Notes: a model not told the origin generated them from the sequence alone. A DNA stretch of 11,570 bases from Gammaproteobacteria bacterium (GCA_025350345.1 JANXYA010000081.1:1-11570); one strand, 5' to 3'. Shown: positions 1-6,656, numbered from the stretch's first letter. Made by a program: numbers and translations.

Positions 1-1044
1 GGCGGCGGAGGCGGAGGCGGGATGAGTGGTTGCGGGGGCTACGGTTCCTGCATGCCCACGGTGGCGATCATGAACGTGGCGGGCACGGTCAGCGGCACGG
101 TGACACTCACGGCGACGGCAGCGGGCGCCGGTACCTACACAGTGATGAACGTCCAGTTTCGCATCGACGGCACGGCGGTCGGATCCGCCGTTACGACGGC
201 GCCCTACAGCTACAGCTGGAACACGGGCGCGTATGCGGACGGTGCGCACCTGATCAGCGCGGTGGTCACGGATTCGGTGGGCCAGACGGCCACGTCGGGG
301 ACTGTCACCCTCACGGTCAGCAACAACCAGACATTCCCCGTCACGCTGACTCCGGGCCTGCTGTTCCCGGCTGTGACGACGGCCGCGACCGGTACCGGCA
401 GCTTTACGATCAACACCGCCAATGGCGCCATCAGCGGCAATGTGATGCTCAGCGGCACGATCGCGACCGTGCAAATCGGCGATGCCTACGCGGGCAATAG
501 CAGTACCCCCGCGCTGATCATCCTGACGCAGAATTCCGGCAACGCCAATGAGTGGGACGTGCCCGCGTCCACCAGCCTCACCGCCGGGCAGCTCATCGAT
601 CTCGCCGCCGGCAAACTCTACGTGGTGATGAACTCGGCCGCCCATCCCAACGGCGAGCTGCGCGCGCAGCTGCTGCCGTCCGGATTCAGCATCAAGGTCG
701 CGACCCTGACAGGGGGCGCCGAAGTCCCCGCGGTCGTTTCAGCCGGCACCGGCCTGGCGGTGGCCACGGTGGACAGCACCGGGATGAAAGCTGCCGTGCA
801 CGTCCACGTGAGCGGCATCAGCGCGACGTTGGCCGAAGTGGATACCGGCGCCGTGGGCGCAGTGGGCGCCCAATTGGCTCCGCTGGCTGTGGATGCGCTG
901 GATCCCAATCACTATCTGAACGAAGCCGTGACGCTCACGAGTCAAAACGTCACGGATTACGGCAGCGGCCTGTGGTACGCGAACGTGCTTTCGGCGGCGA
1001 ACCCCACCGGGGAGTTGCGCGGCCAGATTGTCACTTCGCCCTGA
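1..1044 (+). CDS. Ig-like and double CHRD domain exported protein, 5' end outside window
   Basis: The reading frame is open from base 1, so the true start lies upstream; 347 residues are visible. It opens with seven glycines encoded by a GGC/GGA run. Such a tract often follows the lipid-modified Cys of a lipoprotein, so I infer a surface-anchored protein, but the lipobox is not in view. Residues about 21-107 look like a bacterial Ig-like domain (FRIDG, YSWNT, DGAHLISAVVTDSVGQ). Two CHRD-like domains follow, about 112-228 and 230-347. Each ends in the family's closing motif, NGELRAQL and TGELRGQI, and the second begins LTGGAEVPAV. CHRD domains occur in chordin and in bacterial secreted proteins; their bacterial role is unknown. 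Both copies lack the usual HxH pair. The ATG at base 22 is only an internal methionine. It converges on fabI with a 19-base gap. Confidence 0.8.
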   Translation, partial: GGGGGGGMSGCGGYGSCMPTVAIMNVAGTVSGTVTLTATAAGAGTYTVMNVQFRIDGTAVGSAVTTAPYSYSWNTGAYADGAHLISAVVTDSVGQTATSGTVTLTVSNNQTFPVTLTPGLLFPAVTTAATGTGSFTINTANGAISGNVMLSGTIATVQIGDAYAGNSSTPALIILTQNSGNANEWDVPASTSLTAGQLIDLAAGKLYVVMNSAAHPNGELRAQLLPSGFSIKVATLTGGAEVPAVVSAGTGLAVATVDSTGMKAAVHVHVSGISATLAEVDTGAVGAVGAQLAPLAVDALDPNHYLNEAVTLTSQNVTDYGSGLWYANVLSAANPTGELRGQIVTSP

Positions 1045-1057
1045 TCCCGATCAGGCG
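1037..1057. terminator. Stem-loop between convergent genes
   Basis: CTGATC (1041-1046) pairs with GATCAG (1049-1054). The stem extends through CGC (1037-1039) with GCG (1055-1057) if C1040 is bulged. It covers the stop codon of the CHRD gene and most of the gap before the fabI stop, so it could serve both strands. No T-run follows on either strand and the loop is only two bases unless the inner pairs open. Intrinsic termination is therefore a weak inference. Confidence 0.3.
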
Positions 1058-1063
1058 GAGGAA

Positions 1064-1864
1064 TCAATCGGCTCCAGCCTCGTCGGCGAAGCTCATGCCC
1101 ACCGTGCTGAAGCCGCTGTCGACGTAGAGGATCTCGCCGGTGACACCCGCGGCCATCGGCGAGCACAGGAAGGTGGCGGCGTTACCGACGTCCTCGATCG
1201 TGACGTTGCGGCGCAGCGGCGCGACGCGGGCCACGTAGCCGAGCATCTTGCGAAAGCCCCCGACGCCGGCGCCCGAGAGGGTCTTGATCGGGCCGGCCGA
1301 AATGCCGTTGACACGGATGTCACTGGGCCCCAGGTCGGCGGCCAGGAAGCGCACGTTCGCCTCCAGGCTCGCCTTGGCCAGCCCCATGACGTTGTAGTTC
1401 GGGATCGAGCGCACGGCGCCCAGGTAGGAGAGTGTCAGCATCGCGCCGGGCCGGCCGGCCATCAGCGGGGCAGTGGCACGAGCCAGGGCAGTGAAGCTAT
1501 AACTGGAGACATCGTGGGCAATGCGGAACGCCTCGCGCGAGGTATTGGCGCTAAAGCTCCCGTCGATGGCTTCGCGCGGGGCAAAGGCGACGGCGTGCAC
1601 GAGGATATCGAGCTGCCCCCACTCGCGCGCGAGGCGCGCGGCTACCGCATCGATCTGTTCATCGATCGTGACATCCAGCGGCATCGTGAGACGCTCGCCG
1701 AGTGAGTGCGCCAGCGGCTCGACGCGCTCGCGAAAGCGCTCGTTGGCGTAGGTGAAGGCCAGCTGGGCGCCGTGGGCGTGCATGGCCTGGGCTATGCCCC
1801 AGGCGATCGAACGATCCGTCGCCACGCCGACAATCAGCGCGCGCTTCCCCTCCAGCATCCCCAT
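1064..1864 (-). CDS. fabI: Enoyl-[acyl-carrier-protein] reductase (NADH), FabI
   Basis: This enzyme carries out the last reduction of each cycle of type II fatty-acid synthesis, turning trans-2-enoyl-ACP into acyl-ACP with NADH in the cytoplasm. The 266-residue protein is close to the usual length and its N-terminus MGMLEGKRAL matches known FabI starts. The divergent nucleotide-binding loop GVATDRSIAWGIA is at residues 13-25. The catalytic pattern is complete: SYLG with Tyr147, then NYNVMGLAK with Tyr157 and Lys164, followed by the family block ISAGPIKTL (188-196). Residue 93 is Ala where E. coli FabI has Gly. The ATG lies three bases after the mltD stop codon (TGA-ACG-ATG), so the two genes are almost certainly cotranscribed and fabI translation probably depends on mltD. 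It converges on the CHRD gene. Confidence 0.96.
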   Translation of the reverse strand: MGMLEGKRALIVGVATDRSIAWGIAQAMHAHGAQLAFTYANERFRERVEPLAHSLGERLTMPLDVTIDEQIDAVAARLAREWGQLDILVHAVAFAPREAIDGSFSANTSREAFRIAHDVSSYSFTALARATAPLMAGRPGAMLTLSYLGAVRSIPNYNVMGLAKASLEANVRFLAADLGPSDIRVNGISAGPIKTLSGAGVGGFRKMLGYVARVAPLRRNVTIEDVGNAATFLCSPMAAGVTGEILYVDSGFSTVGMSFADEAGAD

Positions 1865-1867
1865 CGT

Positions 1868-3565
1868 TCAGCCGCGCCCGTTGACGAAGGCCACCAGTTT
1901 CTGCCCCGGGCGGATGGCGCCGTCGGTGGAGATGCCATTCCAGCCGAGCAGGTCGCGCACCGTGACCTGCAGTATTCGCGCGATGCCATAGAGCGTGTCG
2001 CCGCGGCGCACCGTGTAGGTGACCTGGCGGGCGTTGGCTGGGCTGCTGCCGCTGCTGCGCGTGCCGCCCTCCTCGGCGCGCGGCGCGCGGCTGGAGACCA
2101 CGAGGCGCTGGCCGGCGCGCAGCGGGTCGGTGACCTCCATGTTGTTCAGGCGCGCGAGCGTGGCGACATCTGTCCCCAGTCGGTGGGCGATGCCGTAGAG
2201 CGTATCGCCGCGGCGCACGACGTGCAGACCGTGGCGTGAGCCACGCCGGCCGCTCATGCGGCCCGGGCGATCGACCAGCGCTGCCGCGCGCATCGCCTTC
2301 TCCGGTAGCTGGATCGTGCTCGAGGGCACGAGCAGCACGGCGCCGATGAGCGGCTTCTCCTTGCTGTCCATGTTGTTCAGATGGCGCAGCAATTCCGGTG
2401 TCGTGGAGTATTGCGTGGCGATGGACGCCACCGTGTCGCCGTGGTGCACCTCGTAGCGATCCACGCGCATGCGCTGCTCGGGTGTGAGGCTCAAGAGGGT
2501 CTGCTCCAGGCCGTCGGCGGCCTCCACGGGCACGAGCAGGCTGTAGGGGCCCGTCGGGTCCGTGGCCCAGCGATGGAAGGCCGGGTTGAGCTCGTAGAGC
2601 TCTTCCTTGGTGATGCCGGCGATCTCGGCGACCACCTGCAGGTCGATCTGCCCGCCGGTGGCCACCTGCGCAAAAAACGGCTCGTCCGAGATCTGGCTGA
2701 ACTCCAGGCCATAGGCGGCGGGGTCGGCGACGATGCGGCGCATCGCCAGGAGCTTGGGCACGTAGGCGCGGGTCTCGGTCGGCAGCTTCAGATGCCAGAA
2801 ATCAGTGGGTCGGCCGAGGCGCAGGTTCCGGTTGATCGCCCGCTGCACGTTGCCTTCACCGCAGTTGTAGGCCGCGATGGCCAGCAGCCAGTCGCCGCCG
2901 AGGTCATCGTGGAGCGACTGGAGGTAATCGAGCGCCGCCCGGGTGGAGGCGATCACATCACGGCGTCCGTCGTACCACCAGTCCTGCTTCAGGCCATAGA
3001 GCGAACCGGTGCCCGAGATGAACTGCCACAGGCCCGAGGCGCGCGCCCGTGAGTAGGCATAGGGCTCGAAGGCGCTCTCGACCACCGGCAGCAGGGCCAG
3101 TTCCAGCGGCATCGAGCGGGCGTTGAGCTGCTCGACGATGTAGTGGAGGTATTGCTCGGCGCGACCCCAGGTGCGCTCCAGGTAGTCCGGATGATTGGCG
3201 TACCAGTTCAGTTCGCGATCGACGATCGTTGCATCGACATCCTCGAGCTTGAAACCGGCCCGCAGGCGCACGAACAGATCAGGGGGGGGCGGCGCGACCA
3301 GCGAACGGTCGCTGAGCGTCGGTGGGTCGATCGGCTGCACCACCGCCGCCGCTTCTTCCGGCAATGGAGGAACTAGCGCCGCCGGCGTTTCCTCAGGCGT
3401 CGATGCCCGAGTCGGCACGGCCGCCGTGGCCGGGCTGGCCGCCGCGATGACCCTGATCGGCAGCCTCGGCTCGGGCGCGCGCGGCTGGCCAGCGCACCCG
3501 CTGAGCGCCAGGAGCGCAACCACGCTGAAAACGGCTGTATCGAGGGGTCGAATCGGCTTAGACAA
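1868..3565 (-). CDS. mltD: Membrane-bound lytic murein transglycosylase D with three LysM domains
   Basis: This lipoprotein cleaves the MurNAc-GlcNAc bond of peptidoglycan, leaving 1,6-anhydro ends, in the periplasm. The 565 residues begin with a lipoprotein signal: charged MSKPIR, a hydrophobic core, then lipobox LSGC with Cys24. A Pro/Ala-rich linker runs to about residue 95. The SLT catalytic domain (about 140-260) has VVESAF with the presumed catalytic Glu163, ASGLWQFI (176-183) and AYNCGEGNV (232-240). Three LysM peptidoglycan-binding modules follow at about 371-414, 447-490 and 516-560; the last two share RRGDTLYGIA. The start is TTG at 3565, with GGA five bases upstream (3573-3571). 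No in-frame ATG lies between it and the upstream stop, and only this start gives a normal lipoprotein signal. A C8 run lies at residues 93-95. It is divergent from the methyltransferase operon and upstream of fabI. Confidence 0.95.
   Translation of the reverse strand: MSKPIRPLDTAVFSVVALLALSGCAGQPRAPEPRLPIRVIAAASPATAAVPTRASTPEETPAALVPPLPEEAAAVVQPIDPPTLSDRSLVAPPPPDLFVRLRAGFKLEDVDATIVDRELNWYANHPDYLERTWGRAEQYLHYIVEQLNARSMPLELALLPVVESAFEPYAYSRARASGLWQFISGTGSLYGLKQDWWYDGRRDVIASTRAALDYLQSLHDDLGGDWLLAIAAYNCGEGNVQRAINRNLRLGRPTDFWHLKLPTETRAYVPKLLAMRRIVADPAAYGLEFSQISDEPFFAQVATGGQIDLQVVAEIAGITKEELYELNPAFHRWATDPTGPYSLLVPVEAADGLEQTLLSLTPEQRMRVDRYEVHHGDTVASIATQYSTTPELLRHLNNMDSKEKPLIGAVLLVPSSTIQLPEKAMRAAALVDRPGRMSGRRGSRHGLHVVRRGDTLYGIAHRLGTDVATLARLNNMEVTDPLRAGQRLVVSSRAPRAEEGGTRSSGSSPANARQVTYTVRRGDTLYGIARILQVTVRDLLGWNGISTDGAIRPGQKLVAFVNGRG
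3282..3289 (-). repeat. C8 homopolymer tract inside mltD
   Basis: Eight consecutive G on the plus strand are eight C on the mltD coding strand, within codons 93-95 of a Pro-Pro-Pro-Pro stretch just before the catalytic domain. A one-base slip here would shift the frame before any catalytic residue. Other proline codons nearby are mixed, so the uninterrupted run is not required by the amino acids. Confidence 0.9.
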
Positions 3566-3591
3566 ATTGTTCCATCCCAGTGCCGGGCCGA

Positions 3592-3601
3592 TAACATGTT
3601 A
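3592..3601. promoter_or_regulatory. 10-bp perfect palindrome upstream of mltD
   Basis: TAACATGTTA is a perfect palindrome, 26 bases upstream of the mltD TTG codon. It could be a regulator site, but a single short palindrome may be chance and no known regulator is recognised. Confidence 0.25.
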
Positions 3602-3611
3602 CGGTATGGGC

Positions 3612-3634
3612 GCCGGATACTAATGTGATCCGGC
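3612..3634. promoter_or_regulatory. Inverted repeat in divergent mltD / methyltransferase control region
   Basis: GCCGGAT (3612-3618) and ATCCGGC (3628-3634) form a perfect 7-bp inverted repeat around a 9-base centre. It sits midway in the 134-base region separating two divergent units, where a shared operator would be expected. Downstream on the plus strand, CATAAT at 3660-3665 resembles a -10 box for the methyltransferase operon, but no good -35 is spaced correctly. A role as operator is inference; an RNA hairpin in a 5' leader is the alternative. Confidence 0.4.
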
Positions 3635-3699
3635 TGACCTAATTTAACCTGTAAGTTCACATAATTGCTAGCGTTTTTGGGGAGCGCGTCACAGTCTCA

Positions 3700-4422
3700 A
3701 TGGGCACGGCCGAATATCCCTGTGGACTGGGCAGCTGGCAGGGCGGGGCGCTGGGGCGTGCCCTGGCGCTCGCCGAGGCGCAGCTGCTGAGCTCTGCCAT
3801 GGACGATGTCTTCGGCCTCGAACTGTTGCAGCTGGGCGAGTGGGGGCGGGGACGGGAGCTGTTGCGCGCGAGCCGTACCCGCAGGCAGTGCCTCATCGGT
3901 CCCGGGGGCCAGGGCGGGGAAGCACCCGATATCATCGCCCGTCCCGCCTCGCTCCCCATCGCCACCGGCACGATCGATGCCGTACTCCTGCCGCATTGCC
4001 TCGAGATCGAGCCGGACCCGCACGCGGTCCTGCGGGAAGCCGATCGCGTGCTGCTCGGCGAAGGGCACCTGATCGTGCTGGGCTTCAATCCGTGGAGCCT
4101 GTGGGGACTGCGCACGGCGGCGAGCCGGACGGGCTTTCCGCCCGGCTTCAGCCGTCTGCTCTCGGAAGGGCGCGTGCGCGACTGGCTGGTCCTGCTCGGC
4201 TACGAAGTGAGCGCCGTGCACCGCTACCTGTACGTCCTGCCGGTCGAACCCCGCGCCCGCGCGCGGGTCCCCGGCATGCTGCATCGTGGCCTGTTCAATC
4301 CGCTGCCCGCCGGAGGGTACCTGCTCAAGGCGCGCAAGCGCGTCTATGCGCTCACGCCAATCCGGCCACGCCGGCGCGATCCGCGGGCGCTGCTCGGCGG
4401 CCTGGTGAACCCTTCGGCATGA
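3700..4422 (+). CDS. YafS-like SAM-dependent methyltransferase family protein
   Basis: A 240-residue protein of the class I methyltransferase fold (Methyltransf_11 type), resembling E. coli YafS, whose substrate is not known. The recognisable part is LPIATGTIDAVLLPHCLEIE (85-104), then LREADRVLLGEGHLIVLGFNP (111-131) and WSLWGLR, a block typical of this group. The canonical glycine loop of motif I is not visible. In its place is LLQLGEWGRGRELL (42-55), so cofactor binding should not be assumed. The C-terminus is Arg-rich and lacks membrane segments. ATG at 3700 is the only good start; GGGGAG at 3679-3684 lies 15 bases away, further than ideal. It is first in the run with rnhA, whose ATG overlaps this stop codon in ATGA. 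Location next to mltD and rnhA matches the conserved gammaproteobacterial neighbourhood. Confidence 0.8.
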   Translation: MGTAEYPCGLGSWQGGALGRALALAEAQLLSSAMDDVFGLELLQLGEWGRGRELLRASRTRRQCLIGPGGQGGEAPDIIARPASLPIATGTIDAVLLPHCLEIEPDPHAVLREADRVLLGEGHLIVLGFNPWSLWGLRTAASRTGFPPGFSRLLSEGRVRDWLVLLGYEVSAVHRYLYVLPVEPRARARVPGMLHRGLFNPLPAGGYLLKARKRVYALTPIRPRRRDPRALLGGLVNPSA

Positions 4423-4880
4423 GTGGCGCGATGCAGGAGCTGGACATCTACACCGACGGCGCCTGCCGCGGCAATCCGGGCCCGGGGGGCTGGGGCGCAC
4501 TGCTGATCAGCGGCGGGCATGAACGCGAGCTGTCCGGGGCGGAATCGGCGACCACCAACAATCGCATGGAGCTGCTGGCGGTGATCGAGGCCCTGCGTGC
4601 GCTCAAGCGCCGCGTGCGCGCGCGCGTGTTTACCGATTCGCAATACGTGCAGCTGGGCATCACCGCCTGGCTGGCGGATTGGAAGGCGCGCGGCTGGCGC
4701 ACGGCCGCGCGCAAGCCGGTGAAGAACCAGGACCTGTGGGAGCAGCTCGAGGCGCTGGCGGCCGGACACGAGATCGCATGGCACTGGGTGAAGGGGCACG
4801 CGGGAAATCCCGGCAATGAGCGCTGTGACCGGCTCGCCAACGCCGCGATCGATGCACTGCTTGGGGTAGAATCGCGCTGA
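4419..4880 (+). CDS. rnhA: Ribonuclease HI
   Basis: This enzyme cuts the RNA strand of RNA-DNA hybrids in the cytoplasm, removing R-loops and Okazaki-fragment primers with divalent metal ions. The 153 residues match the family's usual length. Motifs appear in order: YTDGACRGNPGPGGWG with catalytic Asp13, TTNNRMELLAVIEAL with Glu51, FTDSQYV with Asp73, and VKGHAGNPGNERCDRLAN with His127 and Asp137. The basic tryptophan-rich segment WLADWKARGWRTAARKPVKN (84-103) corresponds to the substrate-handle region of the E. coli enzyme. The start at 4419 gives a four-base ATGA overlap with the methyltransferase gene; ATG at 4431 is an alternative that would keep all motifs. The stop overlaps the dnaQ start in TGATG, implying translational coupling. 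Confidence 0.97.
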   Translation: MSGAMQELDIYTDGACRGNPGPGGWGALLISGGHERELSGAESATTNNRMELLAVIEALRALKRRVRARVFTDSQYVQLGITAWLADWKARGWRTAARKPVKNQDLWEQLEALAAGHEIAWHWVKGHAGNPGNERCDRLANAAIDALLGVESR

Positions 4881-5602
4881 TGCGACAGATCGTACTGGAC
4901 ACCGAAACCACGGGTCTTGAAGTCACGCGCGGGCATCGCGTCATTGAAATCGGTTGCGTCGAGCTGCTCAACCGCCGCGCCAGCGAGCGCCACTTTCACC
5001 GCTACCTCGATCCCGAGCGCGACATCGATGAAGGCGCCCGCGCGATCCACGGCATCTCGCTCCAGGATCTGGCCGGCAAGCCGCGCTTTGCCGAGATCGC
5101 CACGGAATTCACCGAGTTCCTCGCCGGCGCGGAACTGATCATCCACAACGCCAGCTTCGACCTTGGCTTCCTCGATGCCGAGTTTGCGCGCCTCGCGGCG
5201 CCCACGCCGGTCCGGCTCGGGGAGCTCTGCCCGGTGCTCGATACCCTGGCGCTTGCGCGCCAGATGCACCCGGGACAACGCAACAACCTCGATTCGCTCT
5301 GCAAACGCTACGGCATCGACAATTCGCACCGTGAGCTGCACGGCGCGCTGCTCGATGCACGCATCCTGGCGGACGTCTATCTGGCGATGACCGGCGGGCA
5401 GAGCGCGCTGGCGCTGGAGGAAGGATCGCGCCACGGCGCGGGCCGGGCGGGCGACATCGTCCGGGGCGGCGAGGGCGAGACGGGCTCCGGTCCTCCGCTG
5501 CGGGTGGTGGCCGCAAACGAGCAGGAGCGCCTGGCCCACGCGAAGCTCCAGGATCTGCTGCAACAGGAAAGCCACGGTCGGTGCCTCTGGCGCCAGCCAT
5601 GA
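4880..5602 (+). CDS. dnaQ: DNA polymerase III epsilon subunit, 3'-5' proofreading exonuclease
   Basis: DnaQ removes misincorporated nucleotides as part of the polymerase III core with DnaE. All DEDDh residues are present in the 240-residue protein: Asp7 and Glu9 in LDTETTGLE, Asp94 in IIHNASFDLGFLD, and His154 with Asp159 in HGALLDA. A Gly-rich linker at about 182-206 leads to a C-terminal tail (LRVVAANEQERLAHAKLQDL) in the position that binds DnaE in E. coli. The ATG shares its A with the rnhA stop (TGATG), and the stop overlaps the epimerase ATG. In E. coli rnhA and dnaQ are divergent; here they lie head-to-tail in one run, so proofreading subunit and RNase HI probably share a transcript. 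Confidence 0.96.
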   Translation: MRQIVLDTETTGLEVTRGHRVIEIGCVELLNRRASERHFHRYLDPERDIDEGARAIHGISLQDLAGKPRFAEIATEFTEFLAGAELIIHNASFDLGFLDAEFARLAAPTPVRLGELCPVLDTLALARQMHPGQRNNLDSLCKRYGIDNSHRELHGALLDARILADVYLAMTGGQSALALEEGSRHGAGRAGDIVRGGEGETGSGPPLRVVAANEQERLAHAKLQDLLQQESHGRCLWRQP

Positions 5603-6615
5603 AGCTGCTGGTCACCGGCGCCGCCGGCTTCATCGGTTACTTCACCTCGCAGCGCCTGCTGGCGCGCGGGGATGAGGTCATCGGCCTGGATAACCTCAAT
5701 GACTACTATGATGTCACGCTGAAGCGGGCTCGCCTGGCACGACTCGACGGCCAGCGCGGTTTCCGCTTTGTGAAGCTCGATCTCGCCGACCAGGCCGGCG
5801 TGGCCCAGCTCTTCGCACGCGAAAAATTCCAGCGCGTCGTGCACCTGGCCGCCCAGGCCGGCGTGCGCCATTCACTCAAGGATCCGCACAGCTATATCTC
5901 CAGCAATGTACTCGGCACGCTGAACGTCCTCGAAGGCTGCCGTCATCATGGTGTCGAGCATCTGGTGTACGCCTCCACCAGCTCGGTGTACGGCGCCAGC
6001 ACCAGGCTGCCCTCATCGGTCCATGAACCGGCCGCGCACCCCCTGTCGCTGTACGCGGCCAGCAAGCGATCCACCGAGCTCCTGGCGCACAGCTACGCGG
6101 CACTGTTCGGACTGCCCACCACGGGGCTCCGGTTCTTCACGGTCTACGGGCCCTGGGGCCGGCCCGACATGGCCTTGTTCCGCTTCGCGCGCGCGATCGT
6201 CGATGGCCGGCCCATCGAGGTCTACAACAACGGCCATCACCAGCGCGACTTCACCTACGTGGATGACATCGTCGAGGGCGTCGTGCGCATCATCGACCGG
6301 ACGGCCACGGCCGATGAACAGTGGAACGGTCTTGCTCCGGATCCAGCCAGCAGCACGGCGCCCTACCGCCTCTACAACATCGGCAGCCACCGCCCCATCC
6401 AGCTGCTGCGCTACATCGAGCTGCTCGAAGCAAGTCTCGGTCGCAAGGCCGAGCGTGTCATGAAGCCGCGCCAGGCCGGGGACGTGACCGACACCTTCGC
6501 CGACATCAGCGAACTGGCCGCGGCGATCGGCTACCGCCCGGACACGCCGATCGAGGTGGGAGTGGCACGCTTCGTCGATTGGTTTCGGGACTACTACCGG
6601 ATAGGCGCTCAGTAG
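5599..6615 (+). CDS. NAD-dependent epimerase, probable UDP-glucuronate 4-epimerase
   Basis: A short-chain dehydrogenase/reductase-type sugar-nucleotide epimerase that probably interconverts UDP-glucuronate and UDP-galacturonate for surface polysaccharide. Residues 1-13 (MKLLVTGAAGFIG) carry the NAD-binding GxxGxxG loop. The catalytic set is the TSS of YASTSSVYG (124-132) and Tyr152-x3-Lys156 in LYAASK. The UDP-glucuronate-epimerase subgroup is suggested by LDNLNDYYD (30-38), RFFTVYGPWGRPDMALF (178-194) and RDFTYVDDIVEGVVRIID (216-233). At 338 residues the length is normal for the group. ATG at 5599 is chosen because it starts the beta strand directly and overlaps the dnaQ stop in ATGA; GTG at 5581 would add six unsupported residues. 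Substrate is inferred from family resemblance. No glycosyltransferase or capsule gene is nearby. Confidence 0.88.
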   Translation: MKLLVTGAAGFIGYFTSQRLLARGDEVIGLDNLNDYYDVTLKRARLARLDGQRGFRFVKLDLADQAGVAQLFAREKFQRVVHLAAQAGVRHSLKDPHSYISSNVLGTLNVLEGCRHHGVEHLVYASTSSVYGASTRLPSSVHEPAAHPLSLYAASKRSTELLAHSYAALFGLPTTGLRFFTVYGPWGRPDMALFRFARAIVDGRPIEVYNNGHHQRDFTYVDDIVEGVVRIIDRTATADEQWNGLAPDPASSTAPYRLYNIGSHRPIQLLRYIELLEASLGRKAERVMKPRQAGDVTDTFADISELAAAIGYRPDTPIEVGVARFVDWFRDYYRIGAQ

Positions 6616-6631
6616 CAGGTTCGTGTGTCGG

Positions 6632-6650
6632 GTATAACCCAGGTTATACT
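6632..6650 (+). promoter_or_regulatory. Palindromic operator and -10 box of the toxin-antitoxin operon
   Basis: GTATAACC (6632-6639) and GGTTATAC (6642-6649) form a perfect 8-bp inverted repeat with a CA centre. The right arm contains TATACT (6645-6650), matching the -10 consensus at five of six positions. A start point six or seven bases downstream would fall on or beside the antitoxin GTG at 6657. Ribbon-helix-helix antitoxins normally repress their own promoter through such palindromes. No clear -35 is present, so promoter strength is uncertain. Confidence 0.65.
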
Positions 6651-6656
6651 CTGGCC

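Noticed and set aside
1..21. GGC/GGA run as a microsatellite
   Set aside because: It codes for an uninterrupted glycine linker in frame with the CHRD protein, which explains it; it is also cut by the window edge.
1028..1705. Long plus-strand reading frame opposite fabI
   Set aside because: It is antisense to a complete fabI, has Arg/Ala/Gly-biased composition from GC-rich third positions, and shows no family motif.
2381..3052. 223-codon plus-strand frame opposite mltD
   Set aside because: It is a mirror of the mltD catalytic and LysM coding sequence with no recognisable domain or ribosome site.
4448..5575. 375-codon minus-strand frame opposite rnhA and dnaQ
   Set aside because: It spans two well-supported genes on the other strand and has shadow-like composition.
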